Assembly: GCF_001677885.1 (NCBI RefSeq)
Contig: NZ_LOCQ01000060.1
Coordinates: forward strand, 186,001 to 250,000
Reading direction: 5' to 3'
Length of the DNA: 64,000 nucleotides
From: Janthinobacterium psychrotolerans
GTDB lineage: Bacteria > Pseudomonadota > Gammaproteobacteria > Burkholderiales > Burkholderiaceae_D
Position numbers and translations under genes: made by a program. Shown here in pieces: positions 36,886 to 45,773 of this stretch (position 1 is its first letter; every line of letters begins with the position of its first letter). A model generated the notes under the pieces. It had not been told where the DNA came from and searched no databases. It saw only the letters and a list, made by a program, of their open reading frames with translations.

Positions 36886-37354
36886 GCGCCTGCTCCTTGT
36901 ATGGGTCGCTGATGCCGAGCCCGGCCAGGATCTCGGTTTCCAGACCCTCCATCTCGCTCGCCTCCTCGTCGTCCATATGGTCGTAGCCCTGGGCGTGCAG
37001 CACGCCATGGACGATCAGATGGGCGGTGTGCTCTTCCACGCTTTTGTGCTGCTCTTGCGCTTCTTTTTCCAGCACGTCGGTGCACAGGATGATGTCGGCG
37101 CGGGTCGGCTCGTCGTCACCGAGTTCTTCGCCTTCGTTGTAGGCAAAGGTCAGCACATTGGTGGCGTAGTCTTTTTCGCGGTAGTCGCGATTGAGAATCC
37201 GGCCTTCTTCCGCATCGACAAAGCGGATCGTCAGTTCGGCCGGCGCCAGCAGGGCCGCCTGCACCCAGCGCCGGATTTTCGGGCGCGTGATCACGGCGGC
37301 CAGGCGGGCGTCCGGGTATTGCACGGACAGCGACAGTTTATTTTTTTCGGACAT
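36866..37354 (-). CDS. ybeY: Endoribonuclease YbeY
   Basis: YbeY is a zinc-dependent endoribonuclease for 16S rRNA 3'-end maturation and ribosome quality control. The 162-residue protein has the metal site [15 protein letters not shown] and the conserved [15 protein letters not shown] region. Its start overlaps the phoH end by 17 bases and its end overlaps the DUF4259 start by 20, so phoH-ybeY-DUF4259 form a tightly coupled unit. Confidence 0.96.
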   Translation of the reverse strand: MSEKNKLSLSVQYPDARLAAVITRPKIRRWVQAALLAPAELTIRFVDAEEGRILNRDYREKDYATNVLTFAYNEGEELGDDEPTRADIILCTDVLEKEAQEQHKSVEEHTAHLIVHGVLHAQGYDHMDDEEASEMEGLETEILAGLGISDPYKEQAHGHLGA

Positions 37355-38408
37355 TTTTGGCGCTAGCTGGTTTCAACAAGGGGAGCACGGGCGCGTCGGA
37401 ACCGGCCGCCTGCGCCGTTTCATAGGCGTCGACGATGCGCGCGACCAGTGGGTGGCGCACCACGTCGGTGCTGTTAAATTGCGTGAAGCCGATGCCGCGC
37501 ACGTCTTTCAGCACTTGCACGGCGTCGATCAGGCCACTCTTCTGGCTCTTTTGCAGATCGACCTGGGTCACGTCGCCCGTCACCACGGCCTTGCTGCCAA
37601 AGCCGATGCGGGTCAGGAACATCTTCATCTGTTCGACGGTGGTGTTCTGCGCTTCGTCGAGGATCACGAAGGCGTGGTTCAGGGTGCGTCCGCGCATATA
37701 GGCCAGCGGCGCGATCTCGATCACCTGTTTTTCGAACAGCTTCTGGGTGCGGTCAAAGCCCAGTAAGTCGTACAGCGCGTCGTACAGCGGGCGCAGATAA
37801 GGGTCGACCTTTTGCGCCAGGTCGCCCGGCAAAAAGCCCAGGCGCTCGCCCGCTTCGACGGCCGGGCGCGTGAGGATGATGCGCTTGACGGCGTCGCGTT
37901 CGAGCGCATCGACCGCGCAGGCCACGGCGAGATAGGTCTTGCCGGTGCCGGCCGGGCCGACGCCAAAGCTGATGTCGTGTTCGAGGATGCTGCGCAGGTA
38001 GGCGATCTGGTGCGGCGTGCGTCCGCGCAGGTCGGAACGACGGGTTTTCAGCACCGGGCTGGCGATGTCCGGCTCGACAAAGGTCGACGCGGGCGCGTCT
38101 GCCTGGTGCGCATGATGTTCGGAGGCGGCCGACAGGCCGGCGCGCTGCTCGACCAGTGCCAGCTGCACTTCTTCCAGCGGCACGACCTTGTTGGCGATGG
38201 CGTAGAACTGCTCGAGGATTTCGACGGCGCGCCCGGCGTTGCTGCCGCCGACGATGAATTTTTCGCCACGGCGGAAGATCGTCACATCGAGGGCGGCGGA
38301 AATCTGGCGCAGGTTTTCATCGAGCGGCCCGCACAGATGCGCCAGGCGCGTGTTGTCGAGCGGCTCGGGGATGAAATAGTGCGGCTGGATCGGGGCTTTG
38401 GTTTTCAA
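37338..38408 (-). CDS. phoH: PhoH-like ATPase
   Basis: This is a 356-residue PhoH-family (YbeZ) NTPase. An N-terminal KH-like part ([17 protein letters not shown]) precedes the Walker A motif [11 protein letters not shown]; Walker B is VILDEAQNT and the arginine-containing LTRIGFGSK and TGDVTQVDL follow. It is thought to act with YbeY on RNA. The first four bases overlap the miaB stop, giving a miaB-phoH-ybeY order common in proteobacteria. Confidence 0.96.
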   Translation of the reverse strand: MKTKAPIQPHYFIPEPLDNTRLAHLCGPLDENLRQISAALDVTIFRRGEKFIVGGSNAGRAVEILEQFYAIANKVVPLEEVQLALVEQRAGLSAASEHHAHQADAPASTFVEPDIASPVLKTRRSDLRGRTPHQIAYLRSILEHDISFGVGPAGTGKTYLAVACAVDALERDAVKRIILTRPAVEAGERLGFLPGDLAQKVDPYLRPLYDALYDLLGFDRTQKLFEKQVIEIAPLAYMRGRTLNHAFVILDEAQNTTVEQMKMFLTRIGFGSKAVVTGDVTQVDLQKSQKSGLIDAVQVLKDVRGIGFTQFNSTDVVRHPLVARIVDAYETAQAAGSDAPVLPLLKPASAKNVRKK

Positions 38409-39772
38409 CTGGCTCTTTTCAAGGCTTGTGCGCCGGCGACGAGTTCGCCGCGCAGGGTGTAGGAATGGCTCTCGGTGATGCGCACCTCGACCAGCTGGCC
38501 GATCAGGTGCAGCCCATCGGGGCCGGCGTCGAAATTGACCACGCGGTTGTTCTCGGTGCGGCCTTGCAGTTCGCGGTCAATGGTGTCCTTCTTCGAACGG
38601 CCCTCGACCAGGATGGTCTGCACCGTGCCGACCATGGCCAGGCTGTATTTGCGCGTATTGGCGTCGATGGCCGCCTGCAGCTGCTGCAATCGCGCCAGCT
38701 TGACTTCATGCGGCGTGTCGTCTTCGAGGCTGGCGGCCGGCGTGCCGGGGCGCTTGCTGAAGATGAAGCTGTAGCTGTTGTCGAAACCGACATCAAGAAT
38801 CAGCTTCATCATGGCGTCGAAGTCGGCTTGCGTCTCGCCGGGGAAACCGACGATGAAGTCCGAGGAAATCGCCATGTTCGGGCGCACGGCGCGGATGCGG
38901 CGGATGATGGACTTGTATTCGAGGCCCGTGTAGCCGCGCTTCATGGCGCCGAGGATTTTATCGGAGCCGTGCTGCGCCGGCAGGTACAGATGGTCGACCA
39001 GCTGCGGGATTTTTGCGTAGGCCTCGATCAGGCGCTGTGTGAATTCCTTCGGGTGGCTGGTGACGAAGCGCATGCGCGCGATGCCGGGAATATCGGCCAC
39101 GTATTCGAGCAGCAGGGCGAAGTCGGCGATCTCGCCGCCTTCCATCACGCCGCGGTAGGCGTTGACGTTCTGGCCCAGCAGGGTGATTTCCTTGACGCCC
39201 TGCGCGGCCAGGCCCGCCACTTCCGTCAGCACGTCTTCGAAGCGGCGCGACACTTCCTCGCCGCGCGTGTACGGCACCACGCAGTAACTGCAGTATTTGC
39301 TGCAGCCTTCCATGATGGAGACGAAGGCCGAGGCGCCATCGACCTTGGCCGGCGGCATATGGTCGAACTTTTCGATTTCCGGAAAACTGATGTCGACCTG
39401 CGCCGTGCCACTGGTACGGCGCAGTTCCATCATCTGCGGCAGGCGGTGCAGGGTCTGCGGGCCGAACACCATGTCGACGTACGGCGCGCGCTTGACGATG
39501 GCGTCGCCTTCCTGCGAGGCCACGCAGCCGCCCACGCCGATCAGCAGGTTCGGGTTCGCCAGTTTCAGCTCGCGCAGCCGGCCCAGGTCGGAAAACACTT
39601 TTTCCTGCGCCTTTTCGCGCACCGAGCAGGTATTGAGCAGGATCACGTCGGCGTCTTCGGGCGTGTCGGTACGCACCAGGCCATCGGAGGCGCCCAGCAC
39701 GTCGGCCATCTTGTCCGAGTCGTACTCGTTCATCTGGCAGCCGAAGGTTTTAATGAATACTTTTTTCTGCAT
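38405..39772 (-). CDS. miaB: tRNA-2-methylthio-N6-dimethylallyladenosine synthase
   Basis: This 455-residue radical-SAM methylthiotransferase modifies i6A37 of tRNAs. The N-terminal UPF0004 domain has Cys in [15 protein letters not shown] and GGCVA. The radical-SAM cluster is CSKYCSYC in the segment [17 protein letters not shown], and a C-terminal TRAM domain (LVEGRSKK to [16 protein letters not shown]) closes it. MiaA, which makes the i6A substrate, is encoded at 55.6 kb. ATG 39772 gives the family start [12 protein letters not shown]. Confidence 0.97.
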   Translation of the reverse strand: MQKKVFIKTFGCQMNEYDSDKMADVLGASDGLVRTDTPEDADVILLNTCSVREKAQEKVFSDLGRLRELKLANPNLLIGVGGCVASQEGDAIVKRAPYVDMVFGPQTLHRLPQMMELRRTSGTAQVDISFPEIEKFDHMPPAKVDGASAFVSIMEGCSKYCSYCVVPYTRGEEVSRRFEDVLTEVAGLAAQGVKEITLLGQNVNAYRGVMEGGEIADFALLLEYVADIPGIARMRFVTSHPKEFTQRLIEAYAKIPQLVDHLYLPAQHGSDKILGAMKRGYTGLEYKSIIRRIRAVRPNMAISSDFIVGFPGETQADFDAMMKLILDVGFDNSYSFIFSKRPGTPAASLEDDTPHEVKLARLQQLQAAIDANTRKYSLAMVGTVQTILVEGRSKKDTIDRELQGRTENNRVVNFDAGPDGLHLIGQLVEVRITESHSYTLRGELVAGAQALKRAS

Positions 39773-40287
39773 GGAGTCAGGCGCTTTAGCGGTAATGGGT
39801 GCGGGGGTGGATTGCGCCGAGCGGGCAAGGGCGCCGGTGCGGCTGTTGCCGGGCCATGCGGCGGCAGGCAAGCCGCGGTCAGGCGGTAGTTTAACGTAAA
39901 TTGCCGCGCCGGGCCATCGCGCGCCGGCCCGCAGGCCACAGCAGCGGCATCGGGTGCAAGGCAACTATTGCCATGCGTCATCATTGATTTGTAACAAGTT
40001 GCTGCAAAGCCTAGTGTGCGACCCCTGCGCATCCTAATGTGTTGAAATGGCATCGTTGCAAAGGCAACCAGCAGCTTGATTGATATTTAACAATCGCTAA
40101 GGTTGCGTTGCGCGCGAGTGCTGGCTGTTTGAACTAGTATATTGCCTTATATGCAATTCATTCGGATTGTCGAGTGTAGTGGATTGAGGGGGAGGGAAAG
40201 GCTGGGGCCGCGTTCTGTTGAACGCTCTAAGCCAGCCTTAAGTTCAGATCGGCATTATTTTCAACATTCACCAGACGAGGAAAAATC
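39773..40287. other. Intergenic region upstream of the small HTH gene
   Basis: This 515-base gap lies between divergent miaB and the small HTH gene. The part next to miaB is GC-rich. From about 39975 it becomes AT-richer and contains several TTGA and TATA-like words, for example around 40130-40160, that could be promoters. The last 100 bases hold a strong nested hairpin (separate entry). No coding frame with support was found. Confidence 0.45.
40198..40239 (+). promoter_or_regulatory. Nested stem-loop in the leader of the small HTH gene
   Basis: AAGGCTGG (40198-40205) pairs with CCAGCCTT (40232-40239). Inside, GCGTTC (40210-40215) pairs with GAACGC (40220-40225) around the tetraloop TGTT. 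It ends 48 bases before the ATG at 40288, so it would lie in the mRNA leader if transcription starts upstream. There is no T-run, so it is not a standard terminator; it may be an mRNA stabiliser or a regulatory structure. Confidence 0.45.
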
Positions 40288-40617
40288 ATGGCACATCATG
40301 CACTGGCATCTCAAGAAAGCTACAACCCCAACCACCTGCTCGACATTTTGCTGAGTAAGATGCAGCTGAAAAACGATGCAGCCTTGTCGCGTCTGCTGGA
40401 AGTCGCGCCACCGGTCATCAGCAAGATCCGTCACCACCGCTTGCCGGTCGGCGCCTCGCTGCTGATCCGCATGCACGAGGTGACCGGCATGAGCATCCGC
40501 GACCTGCGCGACCTGATGGGCGACCGCCGCACCAAGTACCGCCTGTCCGACGCCCAGGGCCGTCCGAAACCGGAAGACCGCGGTGATGCAAAGGAATCGA
40601 ACTACGCGCATCACTGA
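40288..40617 (+). CDS. Small Cro/CI-like helix-turn-helix protein
   Basis: This 109-residue protein has a helical core (about residues 14-75) that looks like a lambda-repressor type HTH: LLSKMQLKNDAALSRLLEV then APPVISKIRHHRLPVGASLL. A basic C-terminal tail (RRTKYRLSDAQGRPKPEDRG) follows. The ribosome site GAGGAAAAATC is good. It has its own long leader with a stable hairpin. I do not know a named homologue; it is probably a DNA-binding regulator of unknown target. Confidence 0.75.
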   Translation: MAHHALASQESYNPNHLLDILLSKMQLKNDAALSRLLEVAPPVISKIRHHRLPVGASLLIRMHEVTGMSIRDLRDLMGDRRTKYRLSDAQGRPKPEDRGDAKESNYAHH

Positions 40618-40641
40618 TGCGGCGCCCGAACGCTGACCCGG

Positions 40642-40663
40642 CCGCTTGCCTGTTTGCAAGCGG
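40642..40663. terminator. Hairpin after the small HTH gene
   Basis: CCGCTTGC (40642-40649) pairs with GCAAGCGG (40656-40663) around the loop CTGTTT. It lies between two convergent genes. No T-run follows on either strand, so termination by it is uncertain. Confidence 0.45.
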
Positions 40664-40761
40664 TGCCGGTCGGTCGGCAAGCGGGCAACCCCGATCCCTG
40701 CAGTACGAATAACGGCTTTCGCCTTGCGGCGGGAGTCGTTCGCGTTTCCGCTTATGATTGA

Positions 40762-41625
40762 TCAGCTCGCCTGGTTCAGCAGGGCGGTGGTGATTTCCTC
40801 GTAGCGCAGTTCCGTTTCGCGGAACAGCTGCAAATACGTTTCCTCCGACAGGGCCAGCGCGTTCCACGCCACCAGCGATACGTGCGGTACCATGTCGTCG
40901 CCGGCCTGTGCCAGGTCGAGCGCGCAGACGATGGCGTTGGCCACATGAATCAATGCGGCCAGGAAACCGGCGCCCGGTGCTTCCGGTGTCAGATAGTTGC
41001 CGATCGCCAGCCGCATGGTGTCGGAAAAATTCCAGCGCTGGGCCAGCGCCACGCTGGCCTGCACATGGTCCACGCCCAGCACCAACTGTTCGGCCTCGAG
41101 CATGGTGCAATCGTGCGCTGCCTGGTAGGCGATCACCTGCGCATAGTGTTCCGGGAAGCTCGACACCAGCACCAGTTGGCCGATATTGTGCAGCAGCCCG
41201 GCCGTAAACGCATAATCCTGGTTGAAGCGGATCTGCCGCGCCAGCACCTTGGCGCAGGCGGCGGTGGCCACCGAGTGGCGCCAGAACTGCTTGTCGTCAA
41301 AACCGGCGCAGCGTCCTTCCGGAAAGCAGCCGGTAATGGCGGCCGACATGATCAGGCTGCGCGTGGTCTGGAAGCCCAGATAGGTAATCGCCTGCTGGAT
41401 GGTGGTGGCTTTCACCTGCAAGCCGTATTGCGACGAGTTGGCCAGGCGCAAGGTCTTGGCCGTCAGTGCCTGGTCATACGACACTTTTTTCGCCAGCACC
41501 GAGATATCGACGTCTTCCTGGTCCATGCTGTTGAGCAGTTCCATCACCACCACCGGCAGCGAAGGCAGGTCGTCGAGGCGGGCCACGATATCGTCGGCCG
41601 TCAGCGGCGCAGTGACGCCGCTCAT
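40762..41625 (-). CDS. HDOD domain signalling protein
   Basis: This 287-residue protein consists of an HDOD domain (about 20-215), a catalytically inactive HD relative found in bacterial signalling and motility regulators. Typical segments are LPSLPVVVMELLNSM, LTAKTLRLANSSQYGL, the ITYLGFQTTRSLIMSAAI strand-helix and FTAGLLHNIGQLVLV. It is translated with the preceding small gene, whose stop overlaps its start by four bases. The pair is isolated between convergent and divergent regulators; targets cannot be inferred. Confidence 0.88.
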   Translation of the reverse strand: MSGVTAPLTADDIVARLDDLPSLPVVVMELLNSMDQEDVDISVLAKKVSYDQALTAKTLRLANSSQYGLQVKATTIQQAITYLGFQTTRSLIMSAAITGCFPEGRCAGFDDKQFWRHSVATAACAKVLARQIRFNQDYAFTAGLLHNIGQLVLVSSFPEHYAQVIAYQAAHDCTMLEAEQLVLGVDHVQASVALAQRWNFSDTMRLAIGNYLTPEAPGAGFLAALIHVANAIVCALDLAQAGDDMVPHVSLVAWNALALSEETYLQLFRETELRYEEITTALLNQAS

Positions 41626-41960
41626 GCCGGTTCTCCCCGGCCCAGGCGGTAGCTGTTGACATAGCTGTGCAGCATGCTGGTGGCCGCGTCGTCGGGATTA
41701 TCGGGGTCGTACTTGCGAAACAGATGAGCCAGGCGCGCGCGGTGGGCATCTTGCTGCAGCGCCTGCTCTTGCGGCGATATCGCCGCGGCGGCGATCGGCA
41801 GCATGTCGATATTGTGGCGCGGCATCAGCGACAGCATGTTTTCCGTCAGTACCGCGCCTTGCGGCAGCAGGACTTGTCCGTGCGCGTCAAGCAGCACGTC
41901 GGACAGGATCATGCCCGGACGCACCTGGTCCACGGGTAAATGTTGATGGGTGACAGCCAT
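41622..41960 (-). CDS. Small protein resembling the N-terminal module of HD-GYP proteins
   Basis: This 112-residue protein starts at ATG 41960, preceded by an excellent AGGAGG site on the minus strand. The segment VDQVRPGMILSDVLLDAHGQ and then VLLPQGAVLTENMLSLM matches the pattern of the short beta-rich module (DUF3391-like) that precedes HD-GYP domains. Here it is a separate protein encoded just upstream of an HDOD protein and overlapping it by four bases. The two gene products probably work together, as a split version of a module-plus-HD architecture. Confidence 0.7.
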   Translation of the reverse strand: MAVTHQHLPVDQVRPGMILSDVLLDAHGQVLLPQGAVLTENMLSLMPRHNIDMLPIAAAAISPQEQALQQDAHRARLAHLFRKYDPDNPDDAATSMLHSYVNSYRLGRGEPA

Positions 41961-42166
41961 GACGACTCCTCCTGTGATGCACGATATTACCATTGCCGTG
42001 GCGCAATGAAGCCAATCGGGTCCGCGCTGATCTGCGTCAATATGGCGCGGACGACACACTTGCTGACAATCCTGCTTATTCTTGCCAATCAGCAGGTCAT
42101 ACCGTACATTCCACGGTGTGCGCCCGCGTCGCGGACGCCAGGACCAGGCCCTGGGAGTGTTGTTTG

Positions 42167-43771
42167 ATGGTACGTATCCAAGTCCGGCTGACCTTGCTTT
42201 TCATCGTGATCGTGACCCTGGTGCTCGGCATTTCCGGCAGTTATACCCAATATACCCTCAGCAAGGAACTCGAATCGGGCAGCACGCGCCTGCGCACCGG
42301 CGTGCTCACGCGCTTGCAGACCAGTTTGCCATCGGCGCTGTGGGACCTCGACAAATCCAAGGTCGACAGCATTGTCTCGGCCGAAATGCTGCCGCCGGAA
42401 CTGGTCGGCATCCGCGTCTATGACGCTTCGGTGGGCCTGTTCGCCGGTGAAATGCGCGACGCCAACGGCGTGCTGGCGCCGTTGAACAACGATGCCGCCC
42501 TGCAGGGCACCGCGATCGAGGCGCCGCTGGTGTTTCGCGACGCGGTGGCCGCCGCCAGCGGTGGCACGCCGGTGATCGTCGGCAAGGTGGTGGTCAATTT
42601 CAGCCGCGCGCAGATCGATGCGGCGCTGCGCAGCGAAGTACGGCGCAAGGTGATCGAAGTGCTGCTGCTCGACGTGATCCTGGTGGCGGCGCTGGGCCTG
42701 AGCTTGCGCATCATCTTCGGGCCGCTGCGCCAGTTGCGCGACGGCCTGTTCGACCTGGCCACGCGCGGCAGCGACGAGGTCGAGGAATTGCCGGAAAGCC
42801 GGCGCGACGAGCTGGGCGACGTGATCCGCGGCTTCAATGCGGTGCAGCGCAAGTTGAAATCGATTATCGAACGCATCCGCCATGCGGAAGACGCGGCGCG
42901 CCGCTCGCAGCAGGAAACGGCGCAGGCCATGATGGATTTGCGCCGTACCCAGGAGTCCTTGTTGCAGTCCGAACGGCTCGCTTCGCTGGGCAGCCTGGTG
43001 GCCGGCGTGGCCCATGAAATCAATACCCCGGTCGGCATCGCCCTGACCAGCGCCTCGGTGCTGAAGGAGGCCACCGACGACATCAGCACCGCGGTGGCTG
43101 CCGGCAATATCAGGAAGACCGATATCGTGCGCTACCTGGAAACGGCCAACGAAAGTTCCCGCCTGATCATGAACAACGCCTACCGCGCCGCGCAGTTGAT
43201 CCACAGCTTCAAGCAGATCGCCGTCGACCAGGTCAGCGAGGCGCGGCGCGCGTTCGAACTGCGCTCCTACATCGCCGAAGTGATGGACAGCCTGCAGCCG
43301 ACCCTGAAAAAGACGCGCAGCGAAGTCGTGATCGATTGCCCGGCCGGCATCGAATTCGACAGCTATCCGGGCGCGCTGGCGCAGGTGCTGACCAACCTGG
43401 TGCTCAATTGCGTCGAACACGCGTTCGATGCCGATACCGCCGGCACCATCCATATCGGCGTACGCTGCGAGGCGAACGCCAAGGCGAACGCCAAGGCGGA
43501 GTGGATCATCATGCAGGTGCGCGACAATGGCCGCGGCATCGCGCCCGACATGCTTGACCGTGTGTTCGATCCGTTTGTCACCACGCGGCGCGGCCAGGGT
43601 GGCACCGGCCTCGGTCTGAATATCGTGTTCAACTTGATTGCGAAGCAATTTGGCGGCACCATCACGGTCAGCAGCACGCTGGGCCAGGGCGCCACCTTTT
43701 TGTTGCGCCTGCCCCGCGTGACGCCGTTGGCGCACAGCAAAGGAGACGGACATGGCGATCGAACACAGTGA
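42167..43771 (+). CDS. Membrane sensor histidine kinase
   Basis: This 534-residue protein has a first membrane helix (about residues 6-26), a periplasmic sensing part and a second helix near 165-185 (VLLLDVILVAALGLSLRII). A HAMP-like linker and a coiled coil follow, then the H-box VAHEINTPVGIAL and HATPase motifs NLVLNCVEHAF, DNGRGIAP and GGTGLGLNIV. The HEINTP H-box places it with HPK4-type kinases. No response regulator gene is adjacent, so it is an orphan kinase. The last 20 bases overlap the DUF1697 gene. Confidence 0.9.
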   Translation: MVRIQVRLTLLFIVIVTLVLGISGSYTQYTLSKELESGSTRLRTGVLTRLQTSLPSALWDLDKSKVDSIVSAEMLPPELVGIRVYDASVGLFAGEMRDANGVLAPLNNDAALQGTAIEAPLVFRDAVAAASGGTPVIVGKVVVNFSRAQIDAALRSEVRRKVIEVLLLDVILVAALGLSLRIIFGPLRQLRDGLFDLATRGSDEVEELPESRRDELGDVIRGFNAVQRKLKSIIERIRHAEDAARRSQQETAQAMMDLRRTQESLLQSERLASLGSLVAGVAHEINTPVGIALTSASVLKEATDDISTAVAAGNIRKTDIVRYLETANESSRLIMNNAYRAAQLIHSFKQIAVDQVSEARRAFELRSYIAEVMDSLQPTLKKTRSEVVIDCPAGIEFDSYPGALAQVLTNLVLNCVEHAFDADTAGTIHIGVRCEANAKANAKAEWIIMQVRDNGRGIAPDMLDRVFDPFVTTRRGQGGTGLGLNIVFNLIAKQFGGTITVSSTLGQGATFLLRLPRVTPLAHSKGDGHGDRTQ

Positions 43772-44315
43772 GCGGCAGGTAGCATTGCTGCGCGGTATTA
43801 ATGTGGGCCGCGCCAAGCGTGTGGCCATGGCCGACTTGCGCAAACTGCTAGGCGACCTCGGCTATGGCGAGGTACGTACCGTGCTCAACAGCGGTAATGC
43901 GGTGTTTGCCGCCGGCGGCGTGCCACCGGCCACCTCGGCCACGCGCATCGAGGAAGCGCTGGTGCTGAAACTGGGCGTGGCCGCGCGCGTGACCGTGTTG
44001 TCGGCCGGCCAGTTTGGCGAACTGATGGCGCAAAACGCGCTGGCGCCGGCCGATGACCCGGCGCGCCTGCTGGCGCTGGTGCTCAACAAGCCGGCCGATG
44101 GCGCGCGCCTGGCGCCGCTGCTGGGCCAGTCCTGGCAGCCGGAAGCACTGGCGGTGGGCGATTGGGCCGCCTATGCCTGGTGTCCCGATGGCGTGCTGGC
44201 CAGCAAGGTAGTGGCCGCGCTGGGCGTGCTGCTCGGCGATGGCGTCACCTCGCGCAACTGGGCCACCATGCAAAAACTCGCTGCCGTGCTCAATGGCCCG
44301 GCAGCGGCAAGCTGA
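43752..44315 (+). CDS. DUF1697 domain-containing protein
   Basis: This 187-residue protein matches DUF1697: the opening VALLRGINVGRAKRVAMADL, then LGYGEVRTVLNSGNAVF and the C-terminal TSRNWATMQKLAAVL segment. Family function is unknown. It starts inside the end of the histidine kinase gene (ATG 43752, with AAAGGAGAC immediately upstream), so the two are co-translated. Whether this reflects a functional link is unknown. Confidence 0.9.
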   Translation: MAIEHSERQVALLRGINVGRAKRVAMADLRKLLGDLGYGEVRTVLNSGNAVFAAGGVPPATSATRIEEALVLKLGVAARVTVLSAGQFGELMAQNALAPADDPARLLALVLNKPADGARLAPLLGQSWQPEALAVGDWAAYAWCPDGVLASKVVAALGVLLGDGVTSRNWATMQKLAAVLNGPAAAS

Positions 44316-44417
44316 CTATTTCACATCCGGGCTGGCCTCCCGCGTTTTGCCGCACCCGGCGGTGTTCATCATACTCATACAGGCCGCGTTGTTTTTTTGG
44401 CGCGGCAGCGGCACGCA

Positions 44418-44443
44418 AACAATATATCGATTAGTATATTGTT
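44418..44443. promoter_or_regulatory. AT-rich palindromic operator upstream of the ArsR-family gene
   Basis: AACAATATA (44418-44426) and TATATTGTT (44435-44443) form a perfect 9-bp inverted repeat with an 8-base spacer. It lies 58 bases before the repressor start in otherwise GC-rich DNA. AT-rich palindromes of this kind are the usual binding sites of BigR/SqrR-type repressors, so it is the likely autoregulatory operator and probably overlaps the promoter. Confidence 0.7.
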
Positions 44444-44500
44444 CAGGCGCCACCGTCCTGGCGGCTGCCGTGATGAAGACCACGCCTGTGGGAGGGCATG

Positions 44501-44860
44501 ATGGACACCTTGCAAGCGCAGGAACTGCCTGCGCCGTTGAATCTCGACGCCATGCGCGCGTCCGCCTATAAAGCCAGTGCGCTGCTGAAAGCCATGGGCA
44601 ATGCCGACCGCTTGATGCTGCTGTGCCAGCTCACGCATGGCGAGCATTGCGTCAGCGACCTGGAGCAGCGCACCGGCATCGGCCAGCCGACCCTGTCGCA
44701 GCAGCTGGGCGTGCTGCGCGAAGACATGCTGGTGGCCACCCGCCGCGACGGCAAGCAAATCTATTACCGTGTCGCCAGCCCCGCCGTGCTGGCCGTGCTG
44801 CAGGTGTTGTACGCGCAATTTTGCGCGCCGCGCCCCGTGTTCAACGACGAGGCGGACTGA
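44501..44860 (+). CDS. bigR: ArsR-family repressor of the BigR/SqrR type
   Basis: This 119-residue winged-helix repressor has the recognition region IGQPTLSQQLGVLREDMLVA and the wing RRDGKQIYYRV. Cysteines occur at positions 42, 50 (HGEHCVSDLE) and 108 (YAQFCAPR). The latter two match the redox pair by which BigR and SqrR sense persulfides. The following two genes encode YeeE/YedE transporters, the classical BigR regulon partners. GGAGGG (44491-44496) favours ATG 44501 over the ATG three bases earlier. It should repress its own operon until reactive sulfur species are present. Confidence 0.85.
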   Translation: MDTLQAQELPAPLNLDAMRASAYKASALLKAMGNADRLMLLCQLTHGEHCVSDLEQRTGIGQPTLSQQLGVLREDMLVATRRDGKQIYYRVASPAVLAVLQVLYAQFCAPRPVFNDEAD

Positions 44861-44863
44861 TCA

Positions 44864-45295
44864 ATGCAGATCGCCTGGCAGCACTTCACTCCATGGACTT
44901 CATTGGCCGGCGGCATGCTGATCGGCCTGGCCGCGGCCGTGCTGATCCTGTTCAATGGCCGCATCGCCGGCATCAGCGGCATCGTCGGCGGCCTGCTGCG
45001 CCCGCGCCACGGCGACCTGGCCTGGCGCGTCGCTTTCGTGGCCGGCCTCTTGGCCAGCCCGTTGGCCTACTTGCTGTTCCAGGCCTTGCCCGCGGCGACC
45101 ATCGAAGCGGGTACGCCGGCATTGATCGTTGCCGGCCTGCTGGTGGGCGTCGGCGTGCGCTATGGCGCCGGCTGCACCAGCGGCCATGGCGTGTGCGGCC
45201 TGTCGCGCTGGTCGCCGCGCTCGCTGGCCGCCACCATCGCCTTTATGGCGGCCGGCTTTGTCACAGTGTATCTGTTGCGCCATGCGCTGGTATAA
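44864..45295 (+). CDS. YeeE/YedE family transporter subunit (first half)
   Basis: This 143-residue inner-membrane protein of the DUF395 family has four or five hydrophobic segments. The hallmark Cys/Gly motif is [20 protein letters not shown], a substrate-path motif in thiosulfate transporters such as YeeE. It is a half-size protein, paired with the next gene, as in PmpA/PmpB-type split systems beside BigR. It begins three bases after the repressor stop. The likely substrate is a small sulfur compound. Confidence 0.85.
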   Translation: MQIAWQHFTPWTSLAGGMLIGLAAAVLILFNGRIAGISGIVGGLLRPRHGDLAWRVAFVAGLLASPLAYLLFQALPAATIEAGTPALIVAGLLVGVGVRYGAGCTSGHGVCGLSRWSPRSLAATIAFMAAGFVTVYLLRHALV

Positions 45296-45298
45296 CAC

Positions 45299-45730
45299 AT
45301 GAGACTGCTGTTTTCCCTGTTGAGCGGCCTGGTGTTTGGCATCGGCCTGTTGATTTCCGGCATGAGCAATCCGGCGAAAGTACTCGGCTTCCTGGACCTG
45401 GCGGGCAGCTGGGACCCGTCGCTGGCGCTGGTCATGCTTGGCGCCATCGTGGTGGCCATGCCGGCTTTCTGGCTGGCGCGGCGCCGCCGCACCGCCTTGC
45501 TGGGCGAGGCCATGCAACTGCCCACCGCGCACGCCATCGACCGCCGCTTGCTGCTGGGCAGCCTGGCCTTTGGCGCCGGCTGGGGCATCGCCGGCTTTTG
45601 TCCGGGGCCGGCGCTGGCGTCCTTGCTGACCTGGCGGCCGCAGGCGTGGATCTTTGTCGGCGCCATGCTGGCGGGCATGCTGGTCTTTGAAGCGCTGGAA
45701 CGCCGCAAAGCTGCTCGCGCTACGGCCTGA
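45299..45730 (+). CDS. YeeE/YedE family transporter subunit (second half)
   Basis: This 143-residue membrane protein, again DUF395, has the opening [20 protein letters not shown] (with the [10 protein letters not shown] loop after it) and the second hallmark motif [14 protein letters not shown]. Together with the preceding half it would rebuild a full YeeE-like channel. It starts three bases after that gene. A basic C-terminus ([10 protein letters not shown]) is on the cytoplasmic side by the positive-inside rule. Confidence 0.85.
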   Translation: MRLLFSLLSGLVFGIGLLISGMSNPAKVLGFLDLAGSWDPSLALVMLGAIVVAMPAFWLARRRRTALLGEAMQLPTAHAIDRRLLLGSLAFGAGWGIAGFCPGPALASLLTWRPQAWIFVGAMLAGMLVFEALERRKAARATA

Positions 45731-45773
45731 GACGGTACAATCTGGCGCATCGCCATTCCAGGAACTCCCTATC

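Noticed and set aside
43470..43500. Short in-frame repeat (ANAKANAKA) in the histidine kinase
   Set aside because: Only two copies of a 12-bp unit in a loop between ATPase motifs; likely simple slippage with no sign of function.
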